From Heterodera schachtii (taxonomy: Eukaryota; Nematoda; Chromadorea; Rhabditida; Heteroderidae), in the NCBI GenBank assembly GCA_023374025.1, contig SIJG01000043.1, forward strand, positions 1,066,683 to 1,130,682: a stretch of DNA of 64,000 nt. The letters run 5' to 3'. A program made the translations under genes and the position numbers. The notes under the pieces were generated by a model. That model did no database searches. It was not told the DNA's origin and worked only from the letters and a program-made list of their open reading frames with translations. Shown in pieces: positions 1 to 10,234 of this stretch. Position 1 is the first letter of the stretch. Every line of letters begins with the position of its first letter.

Positions 1-900
1 GAAAGATTTCTGTTTAAAAATTAAAAAAAAAAAATTCTGCAGCGAGAAATTTGGTTTTGGCACGATTTCGGCGGCGAAATTTTGGAGTGCACCCCCGAAA
101 AAAGGGGAGGGCTTCGTACTGATTGGGACAAAAATGTGAAGCGACGAGGAGAAAAGTCAGAGACGAAAGGGTAAGAAAGAGAGACGAGTAAAAATGAAAA
201 GAAATATAAATATTTAAAAAGATTTTCAAATTAGTGAATAGATAAGTTTTCGCTCTTCAATTTCATCCCAAATTCAAAAAAAAATAACGAAATTAATATT
301 TTTATGAAATAGGCTTCGTTTTAACCAAAAAGATTTCTAAAATTATTAAAAAAAAATTTCTTCACAAAAAATTAAAATTTTCCTTGGTGGTGTCTACAAA
401 AATTAATTTTTCTCAAAATTGGCTCAAAATCGTAAAAATTTGATTTTTGTGAAAATCTGTTAATAAATCACATCCAAGCCTGTCGGCAGCGCCGACTCCC
501 TGTTTCCAGTTTTTTTTTTTTTGGAAAAACCGCGCCGCAAAACGGTTTGAAAAGCAAAAAATTTTGTCTCCGACCCCCCCCCCCCCCGCCCCTCCCCGTT
601 TCTTAGGGGGTTTATTTTTAAAATTTTTCGTTTCGATTACATTTTTGTTAATAAATTTTGGGCAAAACGTAAAAATAGTGATTTCTAGTGACGAAAATTA
701 ATTTTCAAATGAAAAATTCAACACAGAAATGCGTTTTTGCTCCTCTCTTCAAAATAAATGAAACAAAAAAAATATATATTAAATCGCTGGAAATTGCATC
801 CCTACAGTATTATCTTTGAACATAATTATTGTTTTGGCCCTTAATGCATAATCGCAAGGCTATGTATACAAATTTTTATGGAGTATGAAAAAGATTTTTT
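1..900. other. Non-coding flank with duplicated segment
   Basis: I see no gene here. The stretch is AT-rich with homopolymer runs (T run near 511, C run near 575). The part at about 650-810 reappears in reverse orientation near 54270-54420 (shared words such as the block around 'atagtgatttctagtgac' at 677), so it is a dispersed repeat. Confidence 0.6.
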
Positions 901-1053
901 TATCACACCGATCAATCTGTAAAAGTGAAGAAAAATGCTAATTTAATACATAGAAAACTAAAAAGGAAAGTGTTTTTGGTCCCCCGAAATGTCGAGTTAA
1001 ATTCCCAAACAAAAATGCCATCATTTGTTAATTGGTCGGCACAATTCACTGAT

Positions 1054-1639
1054 TCATCGTCCGCCGGTAGGAGCGCCGGCATTTTCCCACCCGTTTCTGT
1101 TGACAACATCGGCGAGCCAATTGGCATCATTCCACTGACTCTTTGCCCAATCACTAAAATAAAGGAAATTAAATTCAAAATAAATATTTTAATTTTCTAA
1201 ACTTTTTAAAAATAATAATAATTATTTAATTTGAAATACATTTTCCATTTTGAATATACCATTTTTATTAAATTTATGTTCTTACACTGTCGAGTCAATG
1301 GGATGGTCCCATCCTCCGACGTATCCGCCGGCGTGCCCCAAAACGTCCCTCTTTTGCCGTTCTCCGCTCGGCTTCTGCCCCAAAATTGGCTTACTTTCGC
1401 CAGAGGGCGCTTTTCCCTTTTCATTGGCCGCCGGTTTTTGGCCATTCAATAAATGCTGAATGAATTTTGATTTATTTAATTATGCAATTAAAAATCACCA
1501 AAAGTCCCATTGGCCCCGCGGCGTTTGGTGGGGCGGCGCCTTTTGCCTTCGTCGGTCCGTCCATTTTAATGCCAATTATAAGCACGGCCAAAACGGAGGA
1601 GGCCAAAAAGAGAGCAGAGAAATTGGAAGAGCTCAACAT
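1054..1639 (-). CDS. Small protein with N-terminal hydrophobic segment, palindrome copy 1 left
   Basis: Three exons on the minus strand: 1639-1499, 1455-1286 and 1153-1054, 411 nt in total, 136 residues. Introns are GT-AG. The start ATG at 1639 was chosen because translation then opens with a short polar stretch followed by a hydrophobic run (ALFLASSVLAVLIIGI), which looks like a signal peptide or signal anchor. Next come a Lys/Pro/Gly-rich linker, a dibasic KR near residue 83, then a Gly/Trp-rich C-terminal part ending GAPTGGR. An ATG 54 bp further upstream (1693) is also in frame but sits only about 10 bp after a TATAAATA box. I do not recognise the family. A second overlapping frame is also open through exons 2 and 3, so the coding frame is inferred, not proven. 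Confidence 0.5.
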
Positions 1640-1761
1640 TTCTTCTAATGGGCAATTGGCGGTAATTAATTGTTTTTTTTTGTTTATTAAATAATTCCAA
1701 TGATTTTTTGGTGCCATCCTTTGACTATTTATACGCATTTTGGCACCACAAACATTGCACT

Positions 1762-2032
1762 TTGATTGATGATTTTTGTTTGTTTGCCTATGCCACCAAA
1801 TGATGCGTCGGCGGAGTGTGTGGCCAAAAGAAGAATAATTTTTGGAAAATTCTTAAAATGATTGATCAATGCGCAATTATGTTTGATCATATGCTCTTTT
1901 AAAAAATTGTTTTTATTTGGCTAATTGTCTGAATTAAAACCATTAAAATGTTCTTCGGCTATGGACATTATGAAGGATCACATTTTTATGTCAAAGACAA
2001 ACAAATCCATCAAAGTGCAAAAACATGTAGTA
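1762..2032. promoter_or_regulatory. Central spacer between divergent genes
   Basis: Non-palindromic 270 bp between the two arms. TATAAATA boxes lie just outside it on both sides (about 1727-1734 on the minus strand, 2063-2070 on the plus strand), each about 90 bp before the chosen start codon, so the spacer is presumably a bidirectional promoter. An ATGCCA at 1790-1795 matches the short motif reported for dorsal-gland genes of potato cyst nematodes, but six bases carry little weight. The same spacer occurs inverted in copy 2. Confidence 0.45.
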
Positions 2033-2155
2033 AAAGTGCAATGTTTGTGGTGCCAAAATGCGTATAAATAGTCAAAGGATGGCACCAAAAAATCATTGGA
2101 ATTATTTAATAAACAAAAAAAACAATTAATTACCGCCAATTGCCCATTAGAAGAA

Positions 2156-2742
2156 ATGTTGAGCTCTTCCAATTTCTCTGCTCTCTTTTTGGCCTCCTCC
2201 GTTTTGGCCATGCTTATAATTGGCATTAAAATGGACGGACCGACGAAGGCAAAAGGCGCCGCCCCACCAAACGCCGCGGGGCCAATGGGACTTTTGGTGA
2301 TTTTTAATTGCATAATTAAATAAATCAAAATTCATTCAGCATTTATTGAATGGCCAAAAACCGGCGGCCAATGAAAAGGGAAAAGCGCCCTCTGGCGAAA
2401 GTAAGCCAATTTTGGGGCAGAAGCCGAGCGGAGAACGGCAAAAGAGGGACGTTTTGGGGCACGCCGGCGGATACGTCGGAGGATGGGACCATCCCATTGA
2501 CTCGACACTGTAAGAACATAAATATAATAAAAATGGCATATTCAAAATGGAAAATGTATTTCAAATTAAATAATTATTATTATTTTTAAAAAGTTTAGAA
2601 AATTAAAATATTTATTTTGAATTTGAGTTTCCTTTATTTTAGTGATTGGGCAAAGAGTCAGTGGAATGATGCCAATTGGCTCGCCGATGTTGTCAACAGA
2701 AACGGGTGGGAAAATACCGGCGCTCCTACCGGCGGACGATGA
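2156..2742 (+). CDS. Small protein with N-terminal hydrophobic segment, palindrome copy 1 right
   Basis: Mirror-image paralogue of the gene at 1054-1639. Exons 2156-2296, 2340-2509 and 2643-2742 give 411 nt, 136 residues, with phases 0 and 2. The TATAAATA box at 2063-2070 lies about 90 bp upstream of the ATG. The A run upstream of the ATG (2114-2121) is one base shorter than in the left arm, which closes the longer upstream reading frame seen there and supports the internal ATG at 2156 as the usable start. The hydrophobic N-terminus, basic linker, KR site and Trp-rich C-terminus are all kept. Function unknown; a secreted or membrane-anchored peptide precursor is an inference from the N-terminus alone. 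Confidence 0.5.
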
Positions 2743-2885
2743 ATCAGTGAATTGTGCCGACCAAAGAACAAATGATGGCATTTTGTTTGGGAATTTAATT
2801 CGACATTTCGGGGGACCAAAAACACTTTCCTTTTTAGTTCACTATTTATTAAAATAGCATTTTCTTCACTATTTACGGATCAACG

Positions 2886-3285
2886 GTGTGAAAGAAATAT
2901 AATTAATCCATTTCCGGCATCACGAATTACGCATTTGAAAGCCAAACTTTCTTTTCACACTTTTGCGCGTCTTTTGGGGGGACGGGGGAGAAACCCGGTG
3001 GTGCTGACACCGATTCCTTCTCCAAAGCCGTGAACAGACGAAAAGCTTTTTCCCGCAATTTAAACCCGCTCAGAGAGCGTCGCCCCCGCGGCCGACCCCC
3101 CAAGGGGGCCAGCCAACGGTCCTCAACGCCGGGCGATCACCAAAAATGCTTTCCAGCGACCCCCCGGCGAATTTCTTCTTTCTCTCTCTCTTGAAAATTC
3201 CGAAAATTAAACCACCGTCAAAAGAACTTCCAAAATTATATGAATTTTTGGCGAATTATTTTGGAGCCAAATTGGAATCATAAGC
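2886..3285. repeat. GC-rich duplicated flank
   Basis: This block following palindrome 1 recurs at about 7725-8135 after palindrome 2 with high identity (shared words include 'ggcatcacgaattacgcatt'). It contains a GC-rich stretch with long C and G runs. A 92-codon frame is open in the second copy but closed early in this one, so I do not call it coding. From 3286 to 3780 I see only AT-rich DNA; part of it (about 3590-3690) resembles 57255-57350 in reverse. Confidence 0.65.
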
Positions 3286-3781
3286 TGTTTGTTTGTCCAT
3301 TCGGGCAGAGAATTGGACGGAAGAATGGGAACCGCATTCTTTCACTTCACATTCAGCAGTTACATTAATAAACAAAGTTATGGCAAATGTGAAAAAGTGA
3401 TCAAACTAATGGGTTGGCAATTTCTTCATTAAGGTGCTAAGGACAAAGTTCCAAAATATGGACAAAAATCTCTCAAAAACACTTCTTCAGTTAGCACATA
3501 TTTTTGGGGTTTTTTAGAAACTAAAAACTAACTATTTTGGCAGTTTTACAACAATAAATCGTAGCCATATTTATGACTGTTTTGTGCGTTATCACATTAT
3601 CCAAGCGATGAGTTTTGTGCTAATGACAGAAAGGGCTGCGAATTTAAAGTTTCGTGACTAATTGCATTCGATGACATTAATAATAATTTTTATCTGGCAA
3701 AAATTAAATTGCAGACATTACAAAAAAAAAAAAATATTAATGGGAACATATTTAATTACAATCCCTATTTGAAATATTTTT

Positions 3782-4552
3782 CGCGCCCTCCCTGCTGGAG
3801 AAAGCGGTGTCCAAAAATTGGGTTTAACCCAGGGTGCCGATCGGGAATTTTTCAAAATAAGAACATCAAGGACAAAAAATAAGATTTTAGGGTCAAAAAT
3901 AAGAACATTTTGCAAAATTGCTTCAAATCAGTTATTTTTTAAATTTTTTCGATCAAAAATGTATTTAAATACTATATTTTTAGTCTCCCATTATTTGTTT
4001 TAACAATTTTGGGGAGGAAATAGGCACATCATAAATTTCAGTGCATCCGGGACAAAAAATCAGATTTTTACGAATTTTTTTTGCGGTGCATTTTTCCAAA
4101 AAATTTTTGGGGAACAAGCGGGGCGGAAGGCCGGCGGTGCCGATAGGCGCCGCAGGGAAAATTTTTGAAAATTTGAGTATATTTGTTAACAGATTTTGTC
4201 CAAAAATTGTCCAAATTTTGTGATTCTGAGCCAATTTTTAAGAAAACAAAGTATTTTTGGGGTTCGGCGGTGCCGTTAGGCACCGCCATGGAAAATTTTG
4301 AAAATCTAAGTGACATTACGCCATAAAATTACAAATTTTCTGAAGAATTTTCAGAAATAAGAACAAAATAAGAACAATAGCCCGAAATCAGAACATTTTT
4401 ATTTTGTAAGATTTGGACCCTCCAAATCAGAACATTTCTTATAAATAAGAACAGATCGGCACCCTGGTTTAACCCAAAAGCGTCCCCCTGCACGGAAACC
4501 TTTAGTAAAAGGCGAAAGATTTCATCGTCCGAATACAGAAGAGAGACCAGGA
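3782..4552 (-). pseudogene. U5 snRNA gene split by a transposon
   Basis: The minus strand from 4552 to 4467 carries the U5 5' part, including the conserved loop 1 sequence CGCCTTTTACTAAAG; the Sm-site and 3' stem part lies at 3829-3782. Between them sits a 637-bp element with an 8-bp target duplication. The 3' stem also differs from the intact copies (3782-3810), so this copy is very probably dead. U5 is a core spliceosomal RNA that contacts exon ends through loop 1. A promoter element remains upstream at 4601-4614. Confidence 0.9.
3830..4466. mobile_element. hAT-like non-autonomous TIR element in U5
   Basis: The ends are inverted copies: CAGGGTGCCGATC at the left and GATCGGCACCCTG at the right. 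The 8-bp sequence gtttaacc flanks both sides (3822-3829 and 4467-4474), as expected for hAT transposition. There is no transposase; the interior is AT-rich with repeated 'aaataagaaca' words. A related element with its own 8-bp duplication lies at 45657-46411. Confidence 0.9.
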
Positions 4553-4600
4553 ACAAAGAGGAGGTAAATAGGCTTATTTTACATAATTTTTAAAACAAAA

Positions 4601-4614
4601 TCATTATGGGTTTA
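4601..4614 (-). promoter_or_regulatory. snRNA proximal sequence element
   Basis: Reverse complement reads AAACCCATAATGA. Its start lies about 57 bp before the U5 5' end, the same spacing seen at the other U5, U4 and SmY-like genes in the window. Confidence 0.6.
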
Positions 4615-5195
4615 AAGCATGCCAGGAAAAGACTTTCGGTACTTATACAGTTTAGGCCACATGGATTATTTTTGTTGTTAAAAGACATAAAAATATAACC
4701 ATGGGGTTTTGGGGGTCGCTGATCACGAATATGACAACCAATTCCGAACCCCTGACCCGAACTCGAACAAAAAATCGAAAGCTCAAATTTTCGAATTTCA
4801 CATTTTTTTTTTGTCTAAAAACGGCTTATTATTAATTAACTATCTTTTATTGAAAGAGTGATGACTTTCAGTTTATTTCCATGTGTTTAAACCGATTTTG
4901 AAGCAAAAATGCGAATTTAAAATTTTGGACTTTCGGCTTTTTGTTCGAACTCTTTTCTGTTATTCTTACTTTGCTTACTCTCTTTCTTTCCCTCTCATCT
5001 CTGCCAACTCTCCTTCTACGCTGTGGACTTTCTTCTTCTCTCTGTCCATTTATTTCGAACTGAAGACATCCCACGCACTCTTCTTAATGACAGAGAAAAA
5101 GAATTGAAAAAGAGAGTGCTGTGGAAAGAAGCAGAGAGATAGAAGAAAATTAAATAGTGCGGGTAATTCTCTGCCTTTCTCTTACCTCTTTTTCC

Positions 5196-5211
5196 AACCC
5201 ATCATAAATAG
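5196..5211 (+). promoter_or_regulatory. snRNA proximal sequence element of U4
   Basis: AACCCATCATAAATAG, starting 57 bp before the U4 5' end at 5253. The same core occurs before the other snRNA genes here. Confidence 0.65.
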
Positions 5212-5252
5212 CCTATTCATTGCCTGTTCCCTCTCCTTTTCCTTCGTTTGTT

Positions 5253-5390
5253 AGCCTTGCGCTCGGGCAATACAGCGAGCAATGAGGCCTAGCCGAGCTG
5301 CTGTTATTGCTGATTGAAAACTTTTACCAATTACCCGCCTTGGCCTGCGAAAGCGGTGCCATGTGCAATTTTTGGACGCCCTCCGGGGCT
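5253..5390 (+). ncRNA. U4 spliceosomal snRNA
   Basis: The 5' part follows the U4 pattern: AGCCTTGCGC start, CAATGAGG, the 5' stem-loop, then the highly conserved block GCTGATTGAAAACTTTT and CCCGCC that pairs with U6. The Sm site AATTTTTGG is followed by a short 3' hairpin (GCCC-TCCG-GGGC). The length of 138 nt fits U4. The RNA chaperones U6 into the tri-snRNP. The promoter element at 5196 is intact, so this copy may be expressed. Confidence 0.92.
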
Positions 5391-5871
5391 TAAACTGAAT
5401 AATTCTCTGTAGTGAATAAGTATTTCGCCAGGTATTTTAAATCATTAACATAATAGCGAAAACTTGATAACCAGGTCAAAGACAGATAGATAGGCCTGTC
5501 TGGAACCCAGGCCTGACTTTTTCCTGTTTTTGGCCAGGCACATCTTTTTCATGGAACTTGGTTTATTTGTATCCACGCTTTTCTCAAATTACCAAATTCC
5601 CCATATTTAAATCCAAATTGGATGTCTCTTAATGATATGATGTTTGAAAAGTTGGGCTTTTAAATGCGCAATTCGGGATGCAGGCAATTTGAATCTGGAT
5701 AAATGTTTTTTATTCACACCAATAAATCCCTAAAACAATGAAGAAAAAAATGCTAATTTATTAATACATAGAAAACTAAAAAGGAAAGTGTTTTTGGTCC
5801 CCCGAAATGTCGAATTAAATTCCCAAACAAAAATGCCATCATTTGTTCTTTGGTCGGCACAATTCACTGAT

Positions 5872-6459
5872 TCATCGTCCGCCGGTAGGAGCGCCGGTAT
5901 TTTCCCACCCGTTTCTGTTGACAACATCGGCGAGCCAATTGGCATCATTCCACTGACTCTTTGCCCAATCACTAAAATAAAGGACAATTAAATTCAAAAT
6001 AATATTTTAATTTTCTAAATTTTTAAAAATAATAATAATTATTCAATTTAAAATACATTTTCCATTTTTGGTATACCATTTTTATTATATTTATGCTCTT
6101 ACACTGTCGAGTCAATGGGATGGTCCCATCCTCCGACGTATCCGCCGGCGTGCCCCAAAACGTCCCTCTTTTGCCGTTCTCCGCTCGGCTTCTGCCCCAA
6201 AATTGGCTTACTTTCGCCAGAGGGCGCTTTTCCCTTTTCATTGGCCGCCGCTTTTTGGCCATTCAATAAATGCTGAATGAATTTTGATTTATTTAATTAT
6301 GCAATTAAAAAATCACCAAAAGTCCCATTGGCCCCGCGGCGTTTGGTGGGGCGGCGCCTTTTGCCTTCGTCGGTCCGTCCATTTTAATGCCAATTATAAG
6401 CACTGGCCAAAACGGAGGAGGCCAAAAAGAGAGCAGAGCAAATTGGAAGAGCTGAACAT
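5872..6459 (-). pseudogene. Frameshifted left-arm copy, palindrome 2
   Basis: Homologue of the gene at 1054-1639. Exon 3 (5971-5872) is unchanged in length, but exon 1 has two single-base insertions (near 6404 and 6440), which end translation after about 21 codons from the ATG at 6459. It is therefore probably not making the 136-residue product. Confidence 0.6.
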
Positions 6460-6992
6460 TTCTTCTAATGGGCAATTGGCGGTAATTAATTGTTTTTTTT
6501 TTGTTTATTAAATAATTCCAATGATTTTTTGGTGCCATCCTTTGACTATTTATACTCATTTTGGCACCCACAAACATTGCACTTTATTCATGTTTTTGCA
6601 CTTTGATGGATTTGTTTGTCTTTGACATAAAAATGTGGTCCTTCATAATGTCCATAGCCGAAGAACATTTTAATGGTTTTAATTCAGACAATTACCCATA
6701 TAAAATGATTTTTTAAAGAGCATATGATCAAACATAATTGCGCATTGATCAATCATTTTAAGAATTTTCCAAAAATTATTCTTCTTTTGGCCACACACTC
6801 CGCCGACGCATCATTTGGTGGCATAGGCAAACAAACAAAAAATCAATCAAGTGCAAAACATGAATAAAAGTGCAATGTTTGTGGTGCCAAAATGAGTATA
6901 AATAGTCAAAGGATGGCACCAAAAAATCATTGGAATTATTTAATAAACAAAAAAAAAAACAATTAATTACCGCCAATTGCCCATTAGAAGAA

Positions 6993-7579
6993 ATGTTCAG
7001 CTCTTCCAATTTGTCTGCTCTCTTTTTGGCCGCCTCCGTTTTGGCCGTGCTTATAATTGGCATTAAAATGGACGGACCGACGGAGGCAAAAGGCGCCGCC
7101 CCACCAAACGCCGCGGGGCCAATGGGACTTTTGGTGATTTTTTAATTGCATAATTAAATAAATCAAAATTCATTCAGCATTTATTGAATGGCCAAAAACC
7201 GGCGGCCAATGAAAAGGGAAAAGCGCCCTCTGGCGAAAGTAAGCCAATTTTTGGGCAGAAGCCGAGCGGAGAACGGCAAAAAAGGGACGTTTTGGGGCAC
7301 GCCGGCGGATACGTCGGAGGATGGGACCATCCCATTGACTCGACAGTGTAAGAACATAAATTTAATAAAAATGGTATACCAAAAATGGAAAATGTATTTT
7401 AAATTAAATAATTATTATTATTTTTAAAAATTTAGAAAATTAAAATATTTCTTTTGAATTTAATTGTCCTTTATTTTAGTGATTGGGCAAAGAGTCAGTG
7501 GAATGATGCCAATTGGCTCGCCGATGTTGTCAACAGAAACGGGTGGGAAAATACCGGCGCTCCAACCGGCGGACGATGA
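6993..7579 (+). CDS. Small protein with N-terminal hydrophobic segment, palindrome copy 2 right
   Basis: Exons 6993-7133, 7178-7347 and 7480-7579 give 411 nt, 136 residues, with exactly the same phases as copy 1. Differences from copy 1 right include TTC for TTG at codon 2, GAG for AAG in the linker, ATTTTT for ATTTTG in exon 2 and a silent change in the codon for Pro before TGGR. The hydrophobic N-terminus, KR site and Trp-rich C-terminus are kept. Function unknown. Confidence 0.5.
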
Positions 7580-8142
7580 ATCAGTGAATTGTGCCGACCA
7601 AAGAACAAATGATGGCATTTTTGTTTGGGAATTTAATTCGACATTTCGGGGGACCAAAAACACTTTCCTTTTTAGTTTTCTATGTATTAATAAATTAGCA
7701 TTTCTCTAATTGTTTATGGATCAATCGGTGTGAAAGAAATATAATAATCTATTTCCGGCATCACGAATTACGCATTTGAAACCCAAACTTTCTTTTCACA
7801 CTTTTGCGCGTCTTTTTGGGGGGACGGGGGAGAAATCCGGTGGTGCTGATACCGATTCCTTCTCCAAAGCCGTGAACAGACGAAAAGCTTTTTCCCGCAA
7901 TTTAAACCCGCTCAGAGAGCGTCGCCCCCCGCGGCCGACCCCCCAAAGGGGGCCAGCCGACGTTCCTCAACACCGGGCGATCACCAAAAGCTTTCCAGCG
8001 CCCCCCCCCGGCGAATTTCTTCTTTCTCTCTCTCTTGAAAATTCCGAAAATTAAACCACCGTCAAAAGAATTTCCAAAATTATACGAATTTTTGGCGAAT
8101 TATTTTGGAGCCACATTGGAATCATTAAGCTGTTTGTTTGAA

Positions 8143-8245
8143 GCGCTGTCCAAAAATTGGGTTTAACCCATAAGCGTCCCCCTGCACGGAAACCTTTAGT
8201 AAAAGGCGAAAGATTTCATCGTCCGAATACAAAGGGACCAGGGAT
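8143..8245 (-). ncRNA. U5 snRNA lacking the 3' stem
   Basis: Reads from 8245: ATCCCTGGTCCC, then the loop-1 region with CGCCTTTTACTAAAG, and the Sm site AATTTTTGG near 8150. The terminal stem present in the copies at 47487 and 54074 is cut off at about 8143, where unrelated flank begins. A promoter element is present at 8291-8305. Without the 3' stem, processing and stability are doubtful, so this may be a decaying copy. Confidence 0.8.
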
Positions 8246-8290
8246 AAAGAGGAGATAAATAGGCTTATTTTATATAATTTTTAAAACAAA

Positions 8291-8305
8291 ATCATTATGG
8301 GTTTA
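8291..8305 (-). promoter_or_regulatory. snRNA proximal sequence element of U5
   Basis: Reverse complement TAAACCCATAATGAT; its AACCCA starts about 57 bp before the U5 5' end. Confidence 0.6.
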
Positions 8306-8953
8306 AAGCATGCCAGGAAAAGACTTTCGGTACTTATACAGTTTAGGCCACATGGATTATTTTTGTTGTTAAAAGACATAAAAATATAACCATGGTGTTT
8401 TTGGGGTCGCTGATCACGAATATGACATCCATTTCGACCAATTCCGAACCCCTGACCCGAACTCGAACAAAAAATCGAAAGTTCAAATTTTCGAATTTCA
8501 CATTTTTTTTGTCTAAAAACGGCTTATTATTAATTAACTATCTTTTATTGAAAGAGTAATGACTTTCAGTTTATTTCCATTTGTTAAACCGATTTTGAAG
8601 CAAAAATGCGAATTTAAAATTTTGGACTTTCGGCTTTTTGTTCGAACTCTTTTCTGTTATTCTTACTTTGCTTACTCTCTCTTTCTTTCCCTCTCATCTC
8701 TGCCAACTCTCCTTCTACGCTGTGGACTTTCTTCTTCTCTCTGTCCATTTATTTCGAACTGAAGACATCCCACGCACTCTTCTTCATGACAGAGAAAAAG
8801 AATTGAAAAAGAGAGTGCTGTGGAAAGAAGCAGAGAGATAGAAGAAAATTAAATAGTGCGGGTAATTCTCTGCCTTTCTCTTACCTCTTTTTACACCTCA
8901 TCATTTAATTACACATTCATTTCCATTTATTAATATACTTATCGTCCTTCGTA

Positions 8954-9091
8954 AGCCTTGCGCTCGGGCAATACAGCGAGCAATGAGGCCTAGCCGAGCT
9001 GCTGTTATTGCTGATTGAAAACTTTTACCAATTACCCGCCTTGGCCTGCGAAAGCGGTGCCTTGTGCAATTTTTGGACGCCCTCCGGGGCT
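8954..9091 (+). ncRNA. U4 snRNA, second copy
   Basis: Nearly identical to the U4 gene at 5253 over its full length (one clear difference: ccttgtgc for ccatgtgc just before the Sm site). The upstream promoter element is degraded: where copy 1 has AACCCATCATAAATAG, this copy reads acacctcatcatttaatt at about 8891-8909. It may therefore be transcribed weakly or not at all. Confidence 0.9.
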
Positions 9092-9519
9092 TAAAAACTG
9101 AATAATTCTCTGTAGTGAATAAGTATTTCACCCGGTATTTTAAATCATTAACATAATAGTGAATTCTTGATAACCAGGTCAAAGAAAGCTCAAATATTTT
9201 GAATCATAGCAAAACTAAAAAATATGCAGATAGATAGGCCTGTCTGGAACCCAGGCCTGACTTTTTCCTGTTTTTGGCCAGGCACATCTTTTTTCTTGGA
9301 ACTTGGTTTATTTGTATCCACGCTTTTCTCAAATTACCAAATGCCCCATATTTAAATCCAAATTGGATGTCTCTTAATGATATGATGTTTGAAAAGTTGG
9401 GCTTTTAAATGCGCAATTCGGGATGCCGGCAATTTGAATCTGGATAAATGTTTTTTATTCACACCGATCAATCTGTAAACAGTGAAGAAAATGTTATTTT
9501 AATACGATCCATAAACAAT

Positions 9520-10234
9520 TTAGAGAAATGCTAATTTATTAATACATAGAAAACTAAAAAGGAAAGTGTTTTTGGTCCCCCGAAATGTCGAATTAAATTC
9601 CCAAACAAAAATGCCATCATTTGTTCTTTGGTCGGCACAATTCACTGATTCATCGTCCGCCGGTAGGAGCGCCGGTATTTCCCACCCGTTTCTATTGACA
9701 ACATCGGCGAGCCAATTGGCATCATTCCACTGACTCTTTGCCCAATCACTAAAATAAAGGACAATTAAATTCAAAATAATATTTTAATTTTCTAAATTTT
9801 TAAAAATAATAATAATTATTTAATTTGAAATACATTTTCCATTTTGAATATACCATTTTTATTATATTTATGTTCTTACACTGTCGAGTCAATGGGATGG
9901 TCCCATCCTCCGACGTATCCGCCGGCGTGCCCCAAAACGTCCCTCTTTTGCCGTTCTCCGCTCGGCTTCTGCCCCAAAATTGGCTTACTTTCGCCAGAGG
10001 GCGCTTTTCCCTTTTCATTGGCCGCCGCTTTTTGGCCATTCAATAAATGCTGAATGAATTTTGATTTATTTAATTATGCAATTAAAAAATCACCAAAAGT
10101 CCCATTGGCCCCGCGGCGTTTGGTGGGGCGGCGCCTTTTGCCTTCGTCGGTCCGTCCATTTTAATGCCAATTATAAGCACGGCCAAAACGGAGGAGGCCA
10201 AAAAGAGAGCAGGCAAATTGGAAGAGCTGAACAT
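9520..10234 (-). pseudogene. Left-arm copy, palindrome 3, shifted C-terminus
   Basis: Exons 10234-10094 and 10049-9880 are in frame with the family. In exon 3 one base is missing (gtatttccc near 9675 instead of gtattttccc), so the last residues NTGAPTGGR are replaced by a longer tail that stays open to a stop at 9520-9522 and ends with a hydrophobic stretch. Either a damaged gene or a copy with a different C-terminus. Confidence 0.5.

Larger units (their letters stand above)
905..2885. repeat. Palindrome copy 1 (divergent gene pair)
   Basis: Left arm about 905-1761 and right arm about 2033-2885 are near-perfect reverse complements; the 270-bp centre (1762-2032) is not palindromic. Each arm carries the same three-exon gene, so the two genes point away from each other from a shared central promoter region. 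Two further copies lie at about 5716-7730 and 9460-11515. There is no target-site duplication or terminal motif that would mark it as a transposon; it looks like an inverted gene duplication that was then amplified in tandem. Confidence 0.9.
4553..5715. repeat. Duplicated snRNA-bearing spacer
   Basis: Together with the U5 half at 4467-4552, the sequence between palindromes 1 and 2 recurs between palindromes 2 and 3 (about 8150-9460), with U5 (minus) and U4 (plus) genes in the same order. So the tandem unit is palindrome plus this spacer, with a period of about 3.8 kb, or 4.8 kb for the first unit, which carries the hAT-like insertion and extra DNA at 3290-3780. Confidence 0.85.
5716..7730. 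repeat. Palindrome copy 2 (divergent gene pair, inverted spacer)
   Basis: Same architecture as copy 1: two arms each with the three-exon gene. The central spacer (about 6590-6860) is the reverse complement of the spacers in copies 1 and 3: 'ccatagccgaagaacatt' precedes 'gcatcatttggtggcat' here, in the opposite order and sense. The arms keep their orientation, so only the centre has flipped. Confidence 0.88.

Noticed and set aside
1231..1452. Long open frames antisense to exon 2 of the array genes (repeated in every palindrome arm)
   Set aside because: They exist in all copies only because the exon is GC-rich and lacks stops in several frames; they cross intron boundaries and show no domain or start context.
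7776..8054. 92-codon frame in the GC-rich block after palindrome 2
   Set aside because: The matching copy after palindrome 1 is closed by frameshifts and stops, and the frame is dominated by low-complexity Pro/Arg runs.
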